Shown here: piece after piece, positions 1 to 10,500 of the stretch | How positions within the stretch are numbered: the first letter of the stretch is position 1 | How the letters are laid out: each line of letters opens with the position of its first letter | DNA from: Tridacna crocea | Taxonomy: Eukaryota > Mollusca > Bivalvia > Cardiida > Cardiidae | Assembly (NCBI GenBank): GCA_943736015.1 | Contig: OX031071.1 | Coordinates: forward strand, 41,294,619-41,358,618 | Reading direction: 5' to 3' | Length of the DNA stretch: 64,000 bases | The notes under the pieces: model-generated | Seen by the model: only the letters and a program-made list of their open reading frames with translations | The model's database searches: none | What the model was told of the DNA's origin: nothing | Made by a program: the position numbers and the translations under genes

Positions 1-436
1 CGCTAGGACTACGAAAAGCCCTGTGGTCCTGTGAGGTTCAAGCCAGGGGCCTCCCAGTTACGAGCCTTACACTGACTCAATCATTCCCTTTAAACTAACC
101 CCCTGGTTATTTTTCTTGTATGGTGCAATGGGGTTTGATTTCTAGAAAACTGCTCGCTAGTTTCAGTTTACCTACTTTTTTTTCTTGGAACCAAATTTCT
201 ATTCTAAAAATACGTACTTACTTATATGCATATATAAGCAAGTGCGTATTGAGTTTTTGTGAAGTTACCCAGTAAAATAGGTTTAATCTGTCACACATTT
301 GTAAATCAGAGAGGTAAGTCTTCCTGGATCAGATGTGTAAAGATAACTGGTAAGAGGTATTTAATATTTATATTTCTGTTTGTCATTCATTGTCTATTGA
401 TCATAAACCAACATCTCACTGTCTCCGAACCCACAG

Positions 437-822
437 AGGCCTGTAGTTTGACTCCTGTCACCCATAGACTACGGGTCCGTAGTTTGTCACCTGTCACCCA
501 CAGACTACACGTTCGTTGTTTGACCACAGACTTCACGTCCGTAGTTTGTCTCCTGTCATCCATAGGCAACGAGTCCGTGGTTTGACTCCTGTCACGCACA
601 GGCTACGGGTCCGTGGTTTGTCTCCTGTCACCCACAGGCTACGGGTCCGTGGTTTGTCTCCAGTCACCCACAGGCTACGGGTCCGTGGTTTGTCTCCTGT
701 CACCCACAGGCTACGGGTCCGTAGATTGTCTCCTGTCACCCACAGGCTACGGGTCCGTAGTTTGACTCCTGTCACCCACAGGCTACGGGTCCGTAGTTTG
801 ACTCCTGTTACCTACAGACAAC
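437..822. repeat. 36-bp minisatellite
   Basis: About ten head-to-tail copies of a 36-bp unit built around CACAGGCTACGGGTCCGTAG. The distal copies are nearly identical and the first ones are diverged, with one shortened unit near 500-545. Because 36 is a multiple of 3, long frames stay open on both strands across the array; they are artefacts of the period, not genes. Confidence 0.9.
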
Positions 823-830
823 ATTGATAA

Positions 831-2116
831 TATTGTAGGAAACAAAACTTCGTTGTATGATAAATGAACAAAAATCAAAGGACTCAAAGTCTTGGAAAGC
901 GGATTTGTGAAGTACCATAAAGCTGCAATGGGTTTTAATAGAAAAAAATAACGTCATAATTATGAAACACATGTGTTTATAAATATAATCATTTAGCTCT
1001 AACGGAGTTAGCAAGGGCAAGGAATATCTAAGTTGTTCTGCGCTGCGGGCCGCAAAGTAACTCTTATTTTATTTGTTGTTGAGAAGTGGTAATTTGATCT
1101 ATCAATTAGTCAATTTTTTTGCTGGAATAAGATTTTGGACTATATCCACGTGCGGGACCGTATATACGGTACTAAAACTCTCGTGATAAAAGCAAGGCTG
1201 AGGTGAATTTAAATTAAAGGTGGCCCTTCAGATTTTGGGTCTAAAATTTTACAAAAATGCAAAAAAATTATCCTTGTACTCCCAAAGCCTTTTGATTTTC
1301 ATTAATAAAACCCCAGTACTCGAAAACCATCCGACAACACGAGAAATTTGATATTTACTACGGCCCAGGTTGACACCAACGGGAGACTCATTCTATTTTT
1401 AGATGATCAATTCGCTCATTAACATACAGGAATACACAGACGAAGTTTTTAAACATAGCGTCCGAAGAGGACATTATAGAAATAATTATTACATGTTTGT
1501 TATGTAATGGAATTTAAGCGTTATGAGTCACGTGCCAGTCACTTGACATTCCCACAATGCTGTATTGACTTTTGGCGCCAAATCTAAAAATACCTTAAGA
1601 GGCTACGTAGCCTTTTAAGTGAATACCATCATTTGTTTTTTTTTTTTTTGTGATTTTTATGAATCTTAATTATTGATGATTTGTATTAATTTTTCATATG
1701 AATTTCAGTGATATGTTTATTTTTTAATTTGGTGAAATGTAAAAATTCTAAATACCCACCTTTAAGCTAAAATTGACAGTAAATTATAGAGTTCAAGCGT
1801 GTATGACAGTATAAATATATTTGGTTCAGGTCAAATTGATAACAAAGTGCTGAGTGAGCGCGCATTTGTTGTTACTAAACGCTTGATGCATTGGGTCCGG
1901 GTCAAAACGATCACAGTAACCGGATTTGCTGTAAAAATCTGCAAAAAAGTAATAACAGCGGGATCTTTTATAAACGTTGCCAAACCCAACAATAAGTCTC
2001 AATCGAATTTTCCTGATTTCTATCTCTTTTTAGTAGGAGGAAGAGTTTATCTTTTTTGTTTTTATTATGTATTTATTTATTTGTTTACTTATTTATTTAT
2101 TTTATTAAGTTATTAT
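831..2116. other. non-coding flank, no gene seen
   Basis: AT-rich sequence with a T run at about 1638-1650 and TTTA-rich low complexity at about 2065-2115. No domain-bearing frame or structural RNA was recognised. The frame at 1799-2224 has low-complexity, hydrophobic AT-driven composition and runs into a MITE. Confidence 0.6.
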
Positions 2117-2320
2117 TTAACTCTTTACCAAACGACAGTACCTTATTTTTTAAATGGGTCCAATTCAACAACACTTGCAGAGGACAAAATTTGCATGATG
2201 GTATTTGTTGTAGATAGTCTATAAAACATTATAGAAAAAGGAGAAAATGCTGGTAACCAGCATTTTCTCCTTTTCCCACAGTGTTTTCAAAAGGTCTATA
2301 GGGTCGATAAAACGTTAGAA
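2117..2320. mobile_element. TTAA-type palindromic MITE, degraded
   Basis: Starts with AACTCTTTACCAAACGAC, and the centre (about 2236-2280) is the family palindrome GAGAAAATGCTGGTAACCAG with its complement. The outer right end has diverged. Confidence 0.75.
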
Positions 2321-2831
2321 TATATATCTTAAACAAATACTATCAAACTGAAACCCAGTCTTGTCTTTTGTACATAGCTTATAATATATCTTCAATCAAA
2401 AAGAGGTTACATATTCTTTCCACTTACAGAATAGTTTCTTCACTCTTTGAATAATTATATCACTCTCTTTTCCGTTTAATAGTTTCAAGTAAATCAAAAG
2501 TCACGTTGACTGCTATATTGTTTAATTATTGCTATGTGGCAAAATGTTCATTGTTTACATTGGAGCAAATAAAATGTATTGTATTCTATTATTATTGTTT
2601 ATATACTCAACAAACAAAAGTTAAGGAAATTACGTTTTAGGGGCTATGACAAGAGGCTTAAAACAGAGTAAAAATTTTGAATTTCATGGAATTATAAAGA
2701 TACATTTTTTTTTTCTTCAAAAGGATGCTTCATTTGGATTTATAGCGATTTGAATAATCAATGTCGAAGTTGACTGATCTTTCCGACATTTTTCACAAAA
2801 CTAGGAGTAACATAATTGTCCTGCAACATGC

Positions 2832-3098
2832 GTTGGTGGATTGTATTGGGGTTTAACGCCACTTTAACAGCTAGGGTCATATCATGTCGGTCGGTGACGC
2901 ACATGTGTATCCTGGCTTTCTTATACCAGTACTAACACGCCTTTTTTTCCAAAGCCACCGACGACTTTTCTCACATGCTTCAGCAGAGGTGAGAGGCCAA
3001 AATATACAGGAAAGAAAGTTCGCCTCAACCGGGTATCGAACTCACAACCACCAGGTCATGAGTCCGACACGCTCATCGCTGAGCCACTCGGGCGGGCT
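2832..3098 (-). mobile_element. tRNA-derived SINE (family 1)
   Basis: Read on the minus strand it begins with a tRNA-like head: an A-box-like GAGTGGCTCAGCGATGAGC and a B-box-like GAGTTCGATACC. A non-tRNA body follows, then a tail ending in a GTTAAACCCCAATAC motif. Related pieces lie at 3287-3390, 31180-31375 and 32545-32640, which supports an interspersed family. Confidence 0.75.
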
Positions 3099-3194
3099 GC
3101 AACACGCGAAAAGGGCCATTCGGAAAATTGTGTAAAGTGCGGTGTCTTATCAGCCTGCGCACTCCCCGCAGGCTGTTCCGAGACGGCACTTTAA
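3099..3194. mobile_element. hairpin MITE (AAGTG..CACTTT family)
   Basis: An inverted repeat with arms of the type AAAGTGCGGTGTCTTATCAGCC and GGCTGTTCCGAGACGGCACTTT around a GC-rich loop. It is preceded by GCAACACGCGAAAAGGGCC, as in the copies near 25.6-25.9 kb. Confidence 0.65.
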
Positions 3195-3286
3195 GACTAA
3201 ATTTGATTTTTTTCTCACAATAGACCTGCGTGAAACAGAAAATAACAAAATCAAAGTGCTGTAATCGGTCGTCACTGAATGATTAT

Positions 3287-3390
3287 TGGTTGGTTGGTTG
3301 TATTGGAGTTTAATGCTACTTTAACAGCTAAGGTCATATCATGGCGGTCGATGACGCACATGTGTTTCCCTGACTTTCTCACACCACGAT
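3287..3390 (-). mobile_element. SINE family 1 tail fragment
   Basis: Carries the TTGTATTGGAGTTTAATGC..GTCATATCATGGCGGTC body and tail seen at 2832-2890, preceded by a (TTGG)n run. The tRNA head is missing, so this is a truncated copy. Confidence 0.6.
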
Positions 3391-3796
3391 AGAATTACTA
3401 TTTAACTGACGCCTGTTGTCCTATATTAGGTTCAGGACAAATCAATAAAAATACAGGCGCATGCAATTTTTACTCTTCTGAAAAATAATGGGGTATGCAA
3501 GTATTACTCTTCTGTAGCTTAATTGACTATATTTACTAATTCAGCCAAGAGAGGGATGCTTTCTTACCTCAGCATTTAGCACTTGTGGCAGAGTTCGGCT
3601 GTGAATATCTTCAAGTTGAAAGTCAAATAGTAAGCTTAAAAAAGGATCTTTGAAGCTTTCTGTCCTTATTTTTAACCTTAAATGAGCATCACATTGTATG
3701 ACTGAAAAAATTCCCAAAAACTTTTTACTTCCCTGTTCTCCTCTTAATTTGACCTATGAAAACCGTAAAAAATATGAAATGTCATTTTGAGAGTTC

Positions 3797-4127
3797 TAAA
3801 CCAAAATTGGCTTCTTGTTGTGGTTGTATTGCATTCAACGCCGTTTTCAACATTATTTCATTTACATCGTGGCGGCCAGTGCACTTATCCATGCGTTTCT
3901 GTAGTTTTATTTTACCAGTACAGCGTAAAATATTCTTTTCAAGCCACTGGCTGCTTTCCCAAAGCACTATTATCAAAACAATGGTCAGCAGTGCAAGATG
4001 AAGGAATCCTGTCGCAATGACTATCATCAATCCACGGAAAGAAATTGGCCGAACCGAGAATGGAACAGGCGACACCATGTTCTCAAGTCCTGTACGCTAC
4101 CGACTGAGCTATATGTGCTCGGCTTTT
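3797..4127 (-). mobile_element. tRNA-derived SINE, diverged
   Basis: The minus strand has a tRNA-like head at about 4080-4127 (A box around ATAGCTCAGTCGGTAGCGTA), a body resembling the other SINEs, and a TTGTATTGCATTCAACGCC tail at the low-coordinate end. The short frames here are shadows of the repeat. Confidence 0.55.
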
Positions 4128-4678
4128 CCAAACTGAGTCAATCTTTTCATGTATTATCCTTTTCCATATAGGCCTAAAAAGGTATGTAAAACTAGGCATA
4201 CAAAGTACTTCTAAACGATTTAACGAGTCAAAAACATTCAGTCAAAGGTCAACCAAATTTTTTTTTGAAACTGCAGACTATCTAGTATTTCTGATTCAGA
4301 AATCCTCAAAAGGTTTCATTTACATTTACATTTGTTCAAGGTATGAAGAGTTTAAAATCTTCTAGAACTAAGAGTAACGTAGCTATGGAAGCCATCTTGG
4401 CCATGAGATTTGAACCTATTTGATATAGTTTCCCTATTTGTAAGACGCCTGTTACAATGTTTTCAAACAAAAAAGTCTGATATTTCTAAGAAGAAGCCAA
4501 CTGAAATTATAGATGGACAGACATTTTGTGAGACTTTCCTGCAGACGGTATCATCTATAGACGGACCATGGACTTTGACCGACCATAAAGCACAGCCTGT
4601 GCACCGATAGGCCTGTTGGCATCACCTTTAACTTGTCTTGTTGTTTTCATGATATCAATTTACTTGTTTGTTTCAGTT
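4128..4678 (+). other. putative intron upstream of the zinc-finger exon
   Basis: No repeat or domain was recognised. It ends in a good splice acceptor, TTGTTTGTTTCAG, at about 4665-4677, just before the 5' part of the exon carrying the ATG at 4700. Confidence 0.45.
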
Positions 4679-4699
4679 AGTGTGTCAGATTAGGGAACC

Positions 4700-7159
4700 A
4701 TGGGAAAGCATAATAGATCAAAACTAAAACATGCTAGTAAACATGGAAAAAATCCTGCCCGCACCTGGATTGGGTGTCAACAGCATGTTGCAGGATCAAG
4801 ATCTTATACTGTTGACGAAGATATGTACATGTCAAAAGAGCCTGACAGAAGAAATCTGAAAAATTGGACAAAACAGAGACGGAATGAGCAGCAAAGACAT
4901 TTCAGATCCATAATGGTAGGCCATTGGCAGGCAAACCAGGAGCGATGGTCTGCAGAAATACATCCTATTCAATCAACATCATGCCATCGAGAGAAAACTA
5001 AATATCAATCAGCGATGAGGGACACTTTTGAAGAAGACTGGGATGAACCAGAGAGATTCTTTCCTTCAGCTGTAGGGGCACAACACGGCCAACTCAAAAG
5101 AGACCATGTAAACCGCTATCATAAGGAACAAGGACCAAGTAGAAAGCGCCGAAGGAGTACATCACCTCTCTGGGGTTCAGCCGCAGAGATTGACGAGGTG
5201 AGCAGTGATAACAATGTCTGTGAGCTGGGGTCTGTCTCTAATGAAATCTGTAGAAACAATACACAGAATAACCGTGGTCAAGCTACAGTCCCTAATGAGA
5301 CACGAGACAGCAGACGGTCATTTAGCCCAGAAAATGATCGAGAGGATGGCCAAACCTGTGGCTCAGAGTGTTTATATGGCGGATCCGTAAATGTTTCTAC
5401 CAAGCATGGACGGTTTGGTGACATGTCTTTGTCTGTCTCGACAAAGTTACATGATGTGAGATCATCTGTGGACAGATTTCCTACAAAAGAGATTTTGCAG
5501 ATGCCGATGTCACTCCGATCATCTGGATCTTCTAATATAAAGCAGACGTTTATCGCTAAAGCACTGGCTGAACTTGTTGCTTTGAAAAAGGAGACGGGAG
5601 GAGCAGTACAGGGTGTTAGAATGTCTGATTTCAGAAAGAGATTGTACAGTCATGGAATCACATTCGAGTCTCACGAATCATACACGAATATAATGTCGTC
5701 ACTACGTGCATATTTCCTTATAACTTACGAAGGGATGATAGAGCCAAGAACAGACGTGAAAATATGTGAAAGTTATACACAGAACCCAAAGCTTAAGGGC
5801 TGCCACTGTCATGATCTTCACATCTGTAAATTCTTTTTGGTGGGAAAATGTCTCTCCGACAAAAGTTGTAAATTCAGCCACAACATATTCCACCCTCATA
5901 ACCAAGATGTTTTAAAACGCTATTTCCTGCACAAAATGGACCCAGAAGACATTGGTGAGATAATAAGTTATATCCACAATAGAAATGCAACAACATCTCC
6001 GACTGTTTGTAAATTTTACAACAATGAGGGAGGTTGCATACAAGAGCAACGCTGTCAACATCTACATGTCTGTCGTCACTTTGTGAACAGAACCTGCAAA
6101 TTTGGTGCGCATTGTAAGCGGGACCATAACTTCATCAGTGAACAATCGAAAAATATACTGCTGAAGTATGGGTTGTTTGAATACCGGACAAATCATGAGG
6201 TTTTGTTCAAGCTGATTGAGAAAAATCTGCAAGATGGTGTGATCGTGACACAGAAATTTCCAAACAAGAAATTTAAGATGGAAAATCAGGTTGTCGATGG
6301 CCTTCAAAGCACTTCTGGAGACAACCAACAGGAAGAAGCGCACCCTGAAACATTGTTTAGATACTTCCAGGTACCTCCTATCAACAAGGAAAATGCAAAG
6401 AAACACAAGAAAAGTAGAAAAATGAAAGTCAGAAAAAGGAAGAAGAGCAAAGAAAGAGACGCCTATGCTGATGAATTCAGTTTGGAAGAAGAAACTGGAA
6501 GAACATTGAAAACAGCAGACGACTTTTGCTCAGAAGTTAGTTTAAGAGATTTGCAAGCTTCAAAAAGAGTAGATCATTATGACAACAGGGACACATTGGC
6601 TTGCTCAGCAATGGAAAGCCACACGTTTAAAACACATTCGGAACAAAAAAATGGATCCACAGTTAAACCGAAAACCACACTAGACGATCTTATAAAGCAA
6701 CTCCATCAAGTCGTCGATAATGTGCAGAAAAAAACAAGAGGAGGGACAGAAAACAAAGCTTTTGATAACTTGTCAAAGAAAGCAGATGGTTTTGAAAATT
6801 TTAAAACTAAAGAAATCTCCAAAGGAACCTTTCAAAAATATCCTTACGTTGAGAGTATTTACACAAAGCAAAGTAATCGGCGACAATCAGTCGAAGAGGG
6901 GGAAATAATAGACGATACACCAGCAGACAGTCATCAAGTGGCTGATAGCTCAAACTCATACAGGACATGCGCTACTGTTGCACTTACAAACAGCACCAAT
7001 CCAAATGATTTGGACCATCTGGAAGAATATGAATGCGAAAACAAAACGGACTTGGAAGAGGAACTATACAAAGGTAAAAGAAAAATTGTTGAAGCATCAA
7101 TAAGTGTTGTACCTACAACCGCAGTTGCAGGCAATTATTGTTCTCTTTATGTGAATTAA
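4700..7159 (+). CDS. CCCH zinc-finger protein, ZAP/PARP12-like N-terminal type
   Basis: An 819-residue open exon starting in a strong context (ACCATGG) about 20 bases after a splice acceptor. The N-terminal 280 residues are low-complexity and charged. Residues about 282-350 look like the winged-helix segment of ZAP/PARP12 proteins. Residues about 367-476 hold three complete CCCH fingers (C-x7-C-x5-C-x3-H, C-x8-C-x5-C-x3-H, C-x7-C-x5-C-x3-H) after a partial Cys/His cluster, the RNA-binding arrangement of ZC3HAV1 and PARP12. A Lys/Arg block at about 566-590 is a plausible nuclear or nucleolar signal. No WWE or ADP-ribosyltransferase domain is present, as in short or ZC3HAV1L-like forms. By family knowledge an RNA-binding antiviral or RNA-turnover role is likely, but this is inference. 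The stop codon lies inside the Polinton target duplication. An alternative is that the exon splices out at 7073|7074 and that the last residues are intronic. Confidence 0.8.
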   Translation: MGKHNRSKLKHASKHGKNPARTWIGCQQHVAGSRSYTVDEDMYMSKEPDRRNLKNWTKQRRNEQQRHFRSIMVGHWQANQERWSAEIHPIQSTSCHREKTKYQSAMRDTFEEDWDEPERFFPSAVGAQHGQLKRDHVNRYHKEQGPSRKRRRSTSPLWGSAAEIDEVSSDNNVCELGSVSNEICRNNTQNNRGQATVPNETRDSRRSFSPENDREDGQTCGSECLYGGSVNVSTKHGRFGDMSLSVSTKLHDVRSSVDRFPTKEILQMPMSLRSSGSSNIKQTFIAKALAELVALKKETGGAVQGVRMSDFRKRLYSHGITFESHESYTNIMSSLRAYFLITYEGMIEPRTDVKICESYTQNPKLKGCHCHDLHICKFFLVGKCLSDKSCKFSHNIFHPHNQDVLKRYFLHKMDPEDIGEIISYIHNRNATTSPTVCKFYNNEGGCIQEQRCQHLHVCRHFVNRTCKFGAHCKRDHNFISEQSKNILLKYGLFEYRTNHEVLFKLIEKNLQDGVIVTQKFPNKKFKMENQVVDGLQSTSGDNQQEEAHPETLFRYFQVPPINKENAKKHKKSRKMKVRKRKKSKERDAYADEFSLEEETGRTLKTADDFCSEVSLRDLQASKRVDHYDNRDTLACSAMESHTFKTHSEQKNGSTVKPKTTLDDLIKQLHQVVDNVQKKTRGGTENKAFDNLSKKADGFENFKTKEISKGTFQKYPYVESIYTKQSNRRQSVEEGEIIDDTPADSHQVADSSNSYRTCATVALTNSTNPNDLDHLEEYECENKTDLEEELYKGKRKIVEASISVVPTTAVAGNYCSLYVN

Positions 7160-7160
7160 T
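7155..7160. repeat. Polinton target-site duplication, left copy
   Basis: ATTAAT directly before the element. The identical 6-mer follows the element at 23099-23104. Six base pairs is the usual Polinton duplication length. The TAA stop of the zinc-finger ORF (7157-7159) is inside it. Confidence 0.95.
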
Positions 7161-7503
7161 AGTAGATAAGGATTTGCCCTATCTGGGCCACTCGGGGTCT
7201 GGGCCACTTTTGGGGGTCACTTTTGGCTCTGGGCCACTTTTGGGGGTCACTTTTGGCTCTGGGCCACTTTTGGGGGTCACTTTTGGCTCTGGGCCACTTG
7301 GGGGGTCTCCTTTGGGTTTGGGCTACTTTGGCCACGCTTTTGAAAAACTAGGTCACTAATAAAAAAACTAGGACGCTTATGAAAACTGGGACGCTTATGA
7401 AAACTAGGACGCGTATTTGCATCATGTGTTGGCATACAGAGATTGGTGGACTCGTCTGCGTGTCTGCGTGCGTAGCCTCGTCTACATTCGTCTGTATATC
7501 GTC
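7161..7503. repeat. Polinton left terminal inverted repeat (343 bp)
   Basis: Matches the reverse complement of 22754-23098 almost perfectly. I saw a 2-base difference in one A/T run and one substitution in a tandem unit. The outer part holds three 30-bp tandem copies of GGGCCACTTTTGGGGGTCAC plus TTTTGGCTCT. The inner part holds 18-bp repeats of the ACTAGGACGCTTATGAAA type. Confidence 0.95.
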
Positions 7504-10500
7504 CGCGTTCTTCTGTATATCTTCTATTTTATAATGTCCTAGTGCTAAAGTGTTTATACCACCATCTAATATATATCTCTTATCATCATTACCGCTTAAC
7601 GCTTTTTTGTTTACCTCCTCCGTATAAATTTCATGCCCGCGACTCCTTAATACGCGCATACTTCTGTACTGCTCCTTTCCGGCGACTAGGCACTCTTTAT
7701 AGTTATCGAAATTTATTTCGTTTTTGATTACCGACTTTTTAATTCCTTTGCACCTTTTATCTTCCTTCCCCTCCAACGTTCGATACGCGTACATTTTTGC
7801 CCGGAGACCTACAAACTCGGTCATAATCTGTCCTCCTAATTCATCTTTAAACATGCCCACTACCTTTTTATTGCGACCTGTTGGTATGCCTGAAGGGTGG
7901 TCCGGTTGGTAGTTGCTCGTATCAAACCATGATTCAACATCCCCCGCAATATCTTTATAGATATCTTCGGTCTCTATTTCGAGGATAAAACTGTCAGTAT
8001 CAGTATAGCACAATTTAACCTTTTCGCCATATTTTTTCTTGAAGTAGTTATAGTAAGCGTCATACATATGCGTTTTGCTTATATCCAAGATGCTCATCCC
8101 CAGATAGACGGGCTTGTTATATTTCGTATCGGTCTTTTTCATATGCACAGCCGCCAGATTCTCGGTAAATATTGTTGTATGGTTATAGTTTGGCTTTGTT
8201 ATAAGTTTTCTCATGCGGCCTTCGTTATTGACCAGCTCTATGTCTACCCTGTTTCTCACATTCTCCATCGTTTTGCCAAAAACGGAGTTGTTCATCAGCT
8301 TAAAAAACTCTTTTTCGAACTCGTTCTTCGCGGCTGTTCGCAGCTCGATATTTAGATCGATATACGGTTTGAGACACGCGCTTTCTTCAAACCTGATACC
8401 CGCATGAACCTTTGTCAGCTTCAAACCTAGATCAAGATACGTTTTTAGATCTTGACAATGTAGGACATAGTTCGTTTTATCTCCTAGGTTTGGAACTAAT
8501 TTGTCTACCTTTTCTACCTTCAAACGTTCTGGCGCTAGAGGTAGGTCATTATGTAGATCGTGCAATTCTTTCGGGTACTCTAGATCAACCTCCAAAATAC
8601 AAGGAGTCTGCTCCCACCTATCTAATTCATCCTTACTCATCCATTCAAAACCGTGTGTGGGGAGAGGACGACTCATTGCCCAAGGATAGAGACTGTTTGC
8701 ATCTATGTATAATAAATGCTTTGAAGGTTTATTCGGATCATATCTATCTCCCTGATACACGTTGTTGGCTTTCGCGTGCCTTTTTGTGCACATACTAACT
8801 CCGCCCCTGATACCCTGCTCTATCATCAAAAGCATATCAGGATCCGATAGAAGTTCGAGCTCTACTTTCGCGATTTTTAATGCTGCGTCCCAGGCTAGGC
8901 CTGGAGAGGTATAATACCAACTAGGGTCTAGCTCATAGTTTTCGCAACAAACGTCTCTGAAGTTTTCAAACACATCAGCCAAAAGCAATACATCTACTTT
9001 GTTATAGAGTTCTAAGTAGTCTTTCAACGTTTTCATACCGAAAGTTGACCACACGTTTTGTGCGTGAGCATAGTCTTTATCACTGATATGTTCTCCGCTC
9101 AAACAAGAGTAAAACGCTTCTTTTGGCGGTAGGCGGGCTTCTTCGAGTCTATCAAAAGAGTCCAGGTACTCGTAAGGAAAAACCCCCTTTCTCCTGACTA
9201 ATGGTATACGTTCTTCCGCAAAAAATCTTGATAGGATTTCTAACTGGCTGTCATTCAAGTTACTCGAAAGCCGATCTAGACTAGAACTCATGAATTTGAA
9301 GCTATCTAGAAATCTGATTTCGTGCGTTATGTTTTCTCCGACCCAGATGCTTTTACTGAAACTGATATACCTTTCCTCGTTGTTCGGAATACAGTTGATC
9401 CTACCGGCGGATTCACCCAGATATTTGATGAAAAGATGCGCGTCGTATCCGCTTAGATTGTGAAAGTACACGGGTGTAAAGGTAGGTTTCTTAGCCTTTA
9501 GGTTGCATTTATTGTGCGCGGCACCTCTATATTTACCCGTAAAATGGCAGTGGTCCGCTACTCTCCAATCCTGCTTAGTGAATTTTTCGTTACAAAACCA
9601 ACAACGCGTTTGCTGGTTGTGTTTCACCTTTTCCTGTATTGACATATTAATAGGTTCGGGGTTTTGGTAGTATTCTCGGTGTATTTCTTGTATATCGCCT
9701 TTTAACCAGTCTATAAAAACTTCTTCGGCGTCTTCTCCGGTATAGTTTCTTTCTATGGGTGCCATAACATCATCATCAAAACATTTTATAATATAGTAAA
9801 AGCTGCAAGGTCTATGCTTTTGGTGTTGCACGGTGTAACTATTTTTAGGGTCTGGCTGGCATGTGTGTATCGGCTCTAGAACACTTTCGAAATCCGCGTA
9901 TACAACAAAGGGGACCCGAATTTTGCGAGCGTGGTTTTGGAATTTTAAAACGCTGCCCTTTTTAGGCAGTTCCAAAGCAACAGGCTCATGGTTGTCGCAG
10001 CGGCGCTTATGTTTTTCTAGAAGTTCTTTACTACCAAAATGATTCATGCATCGTTTACAGAATTCTATCCCGCCATGTTTATGTGTTTGTTTTCTTACTA
10101 AACCATTGAAGTTTTTGATGAGGGCATAGTGCGACCTTCCATCTTCATCCGTAATAAAAAGCAGGTCAACATGTTTATCTTTCTCGTCTTTTGTGAGCCT
10201 TAGAGGGTAAACAATCTTTTCGTCAGATCCATAGACGTTGACACTGATTTCGGGGTTTTGTTTTTCAAACTTGTTTATATCATTCAAAGAAACGGGATAG
10301 GCGATACCATCCATATTCAAAGTTTCTTTCAACGGCGTTAGGTCAGTAATCCTTTCAGGGTGCGAATCCTTAGGATGTAAGTATCTAAGCACGCAGTAGG
10401 TAAAGCATTCATTATCTTCATTTTTAGGATTAATTACAGCCTTTTTATTACTTATCCACTTTGGTAGTGGCAAGTAACCATTTGCACGCAAAGGATCATA

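Noticed and set aside
387-827. Overlapping repeat-peptide frames on both strands
   Set aside because: Product of a 36-bp tandem repeat whose period is a multiple of three; no start context or domain.
1799-2224. 141-codon frame
   Set aside because: AT-driven composition, no domain, ends inside a MITE.
7138-7359. Frame across the left Polinton border
   Set aside because: Made by the 30-bp tandem units of the TIR; it crosses the insertion point and is mirrored at 22900-23118.
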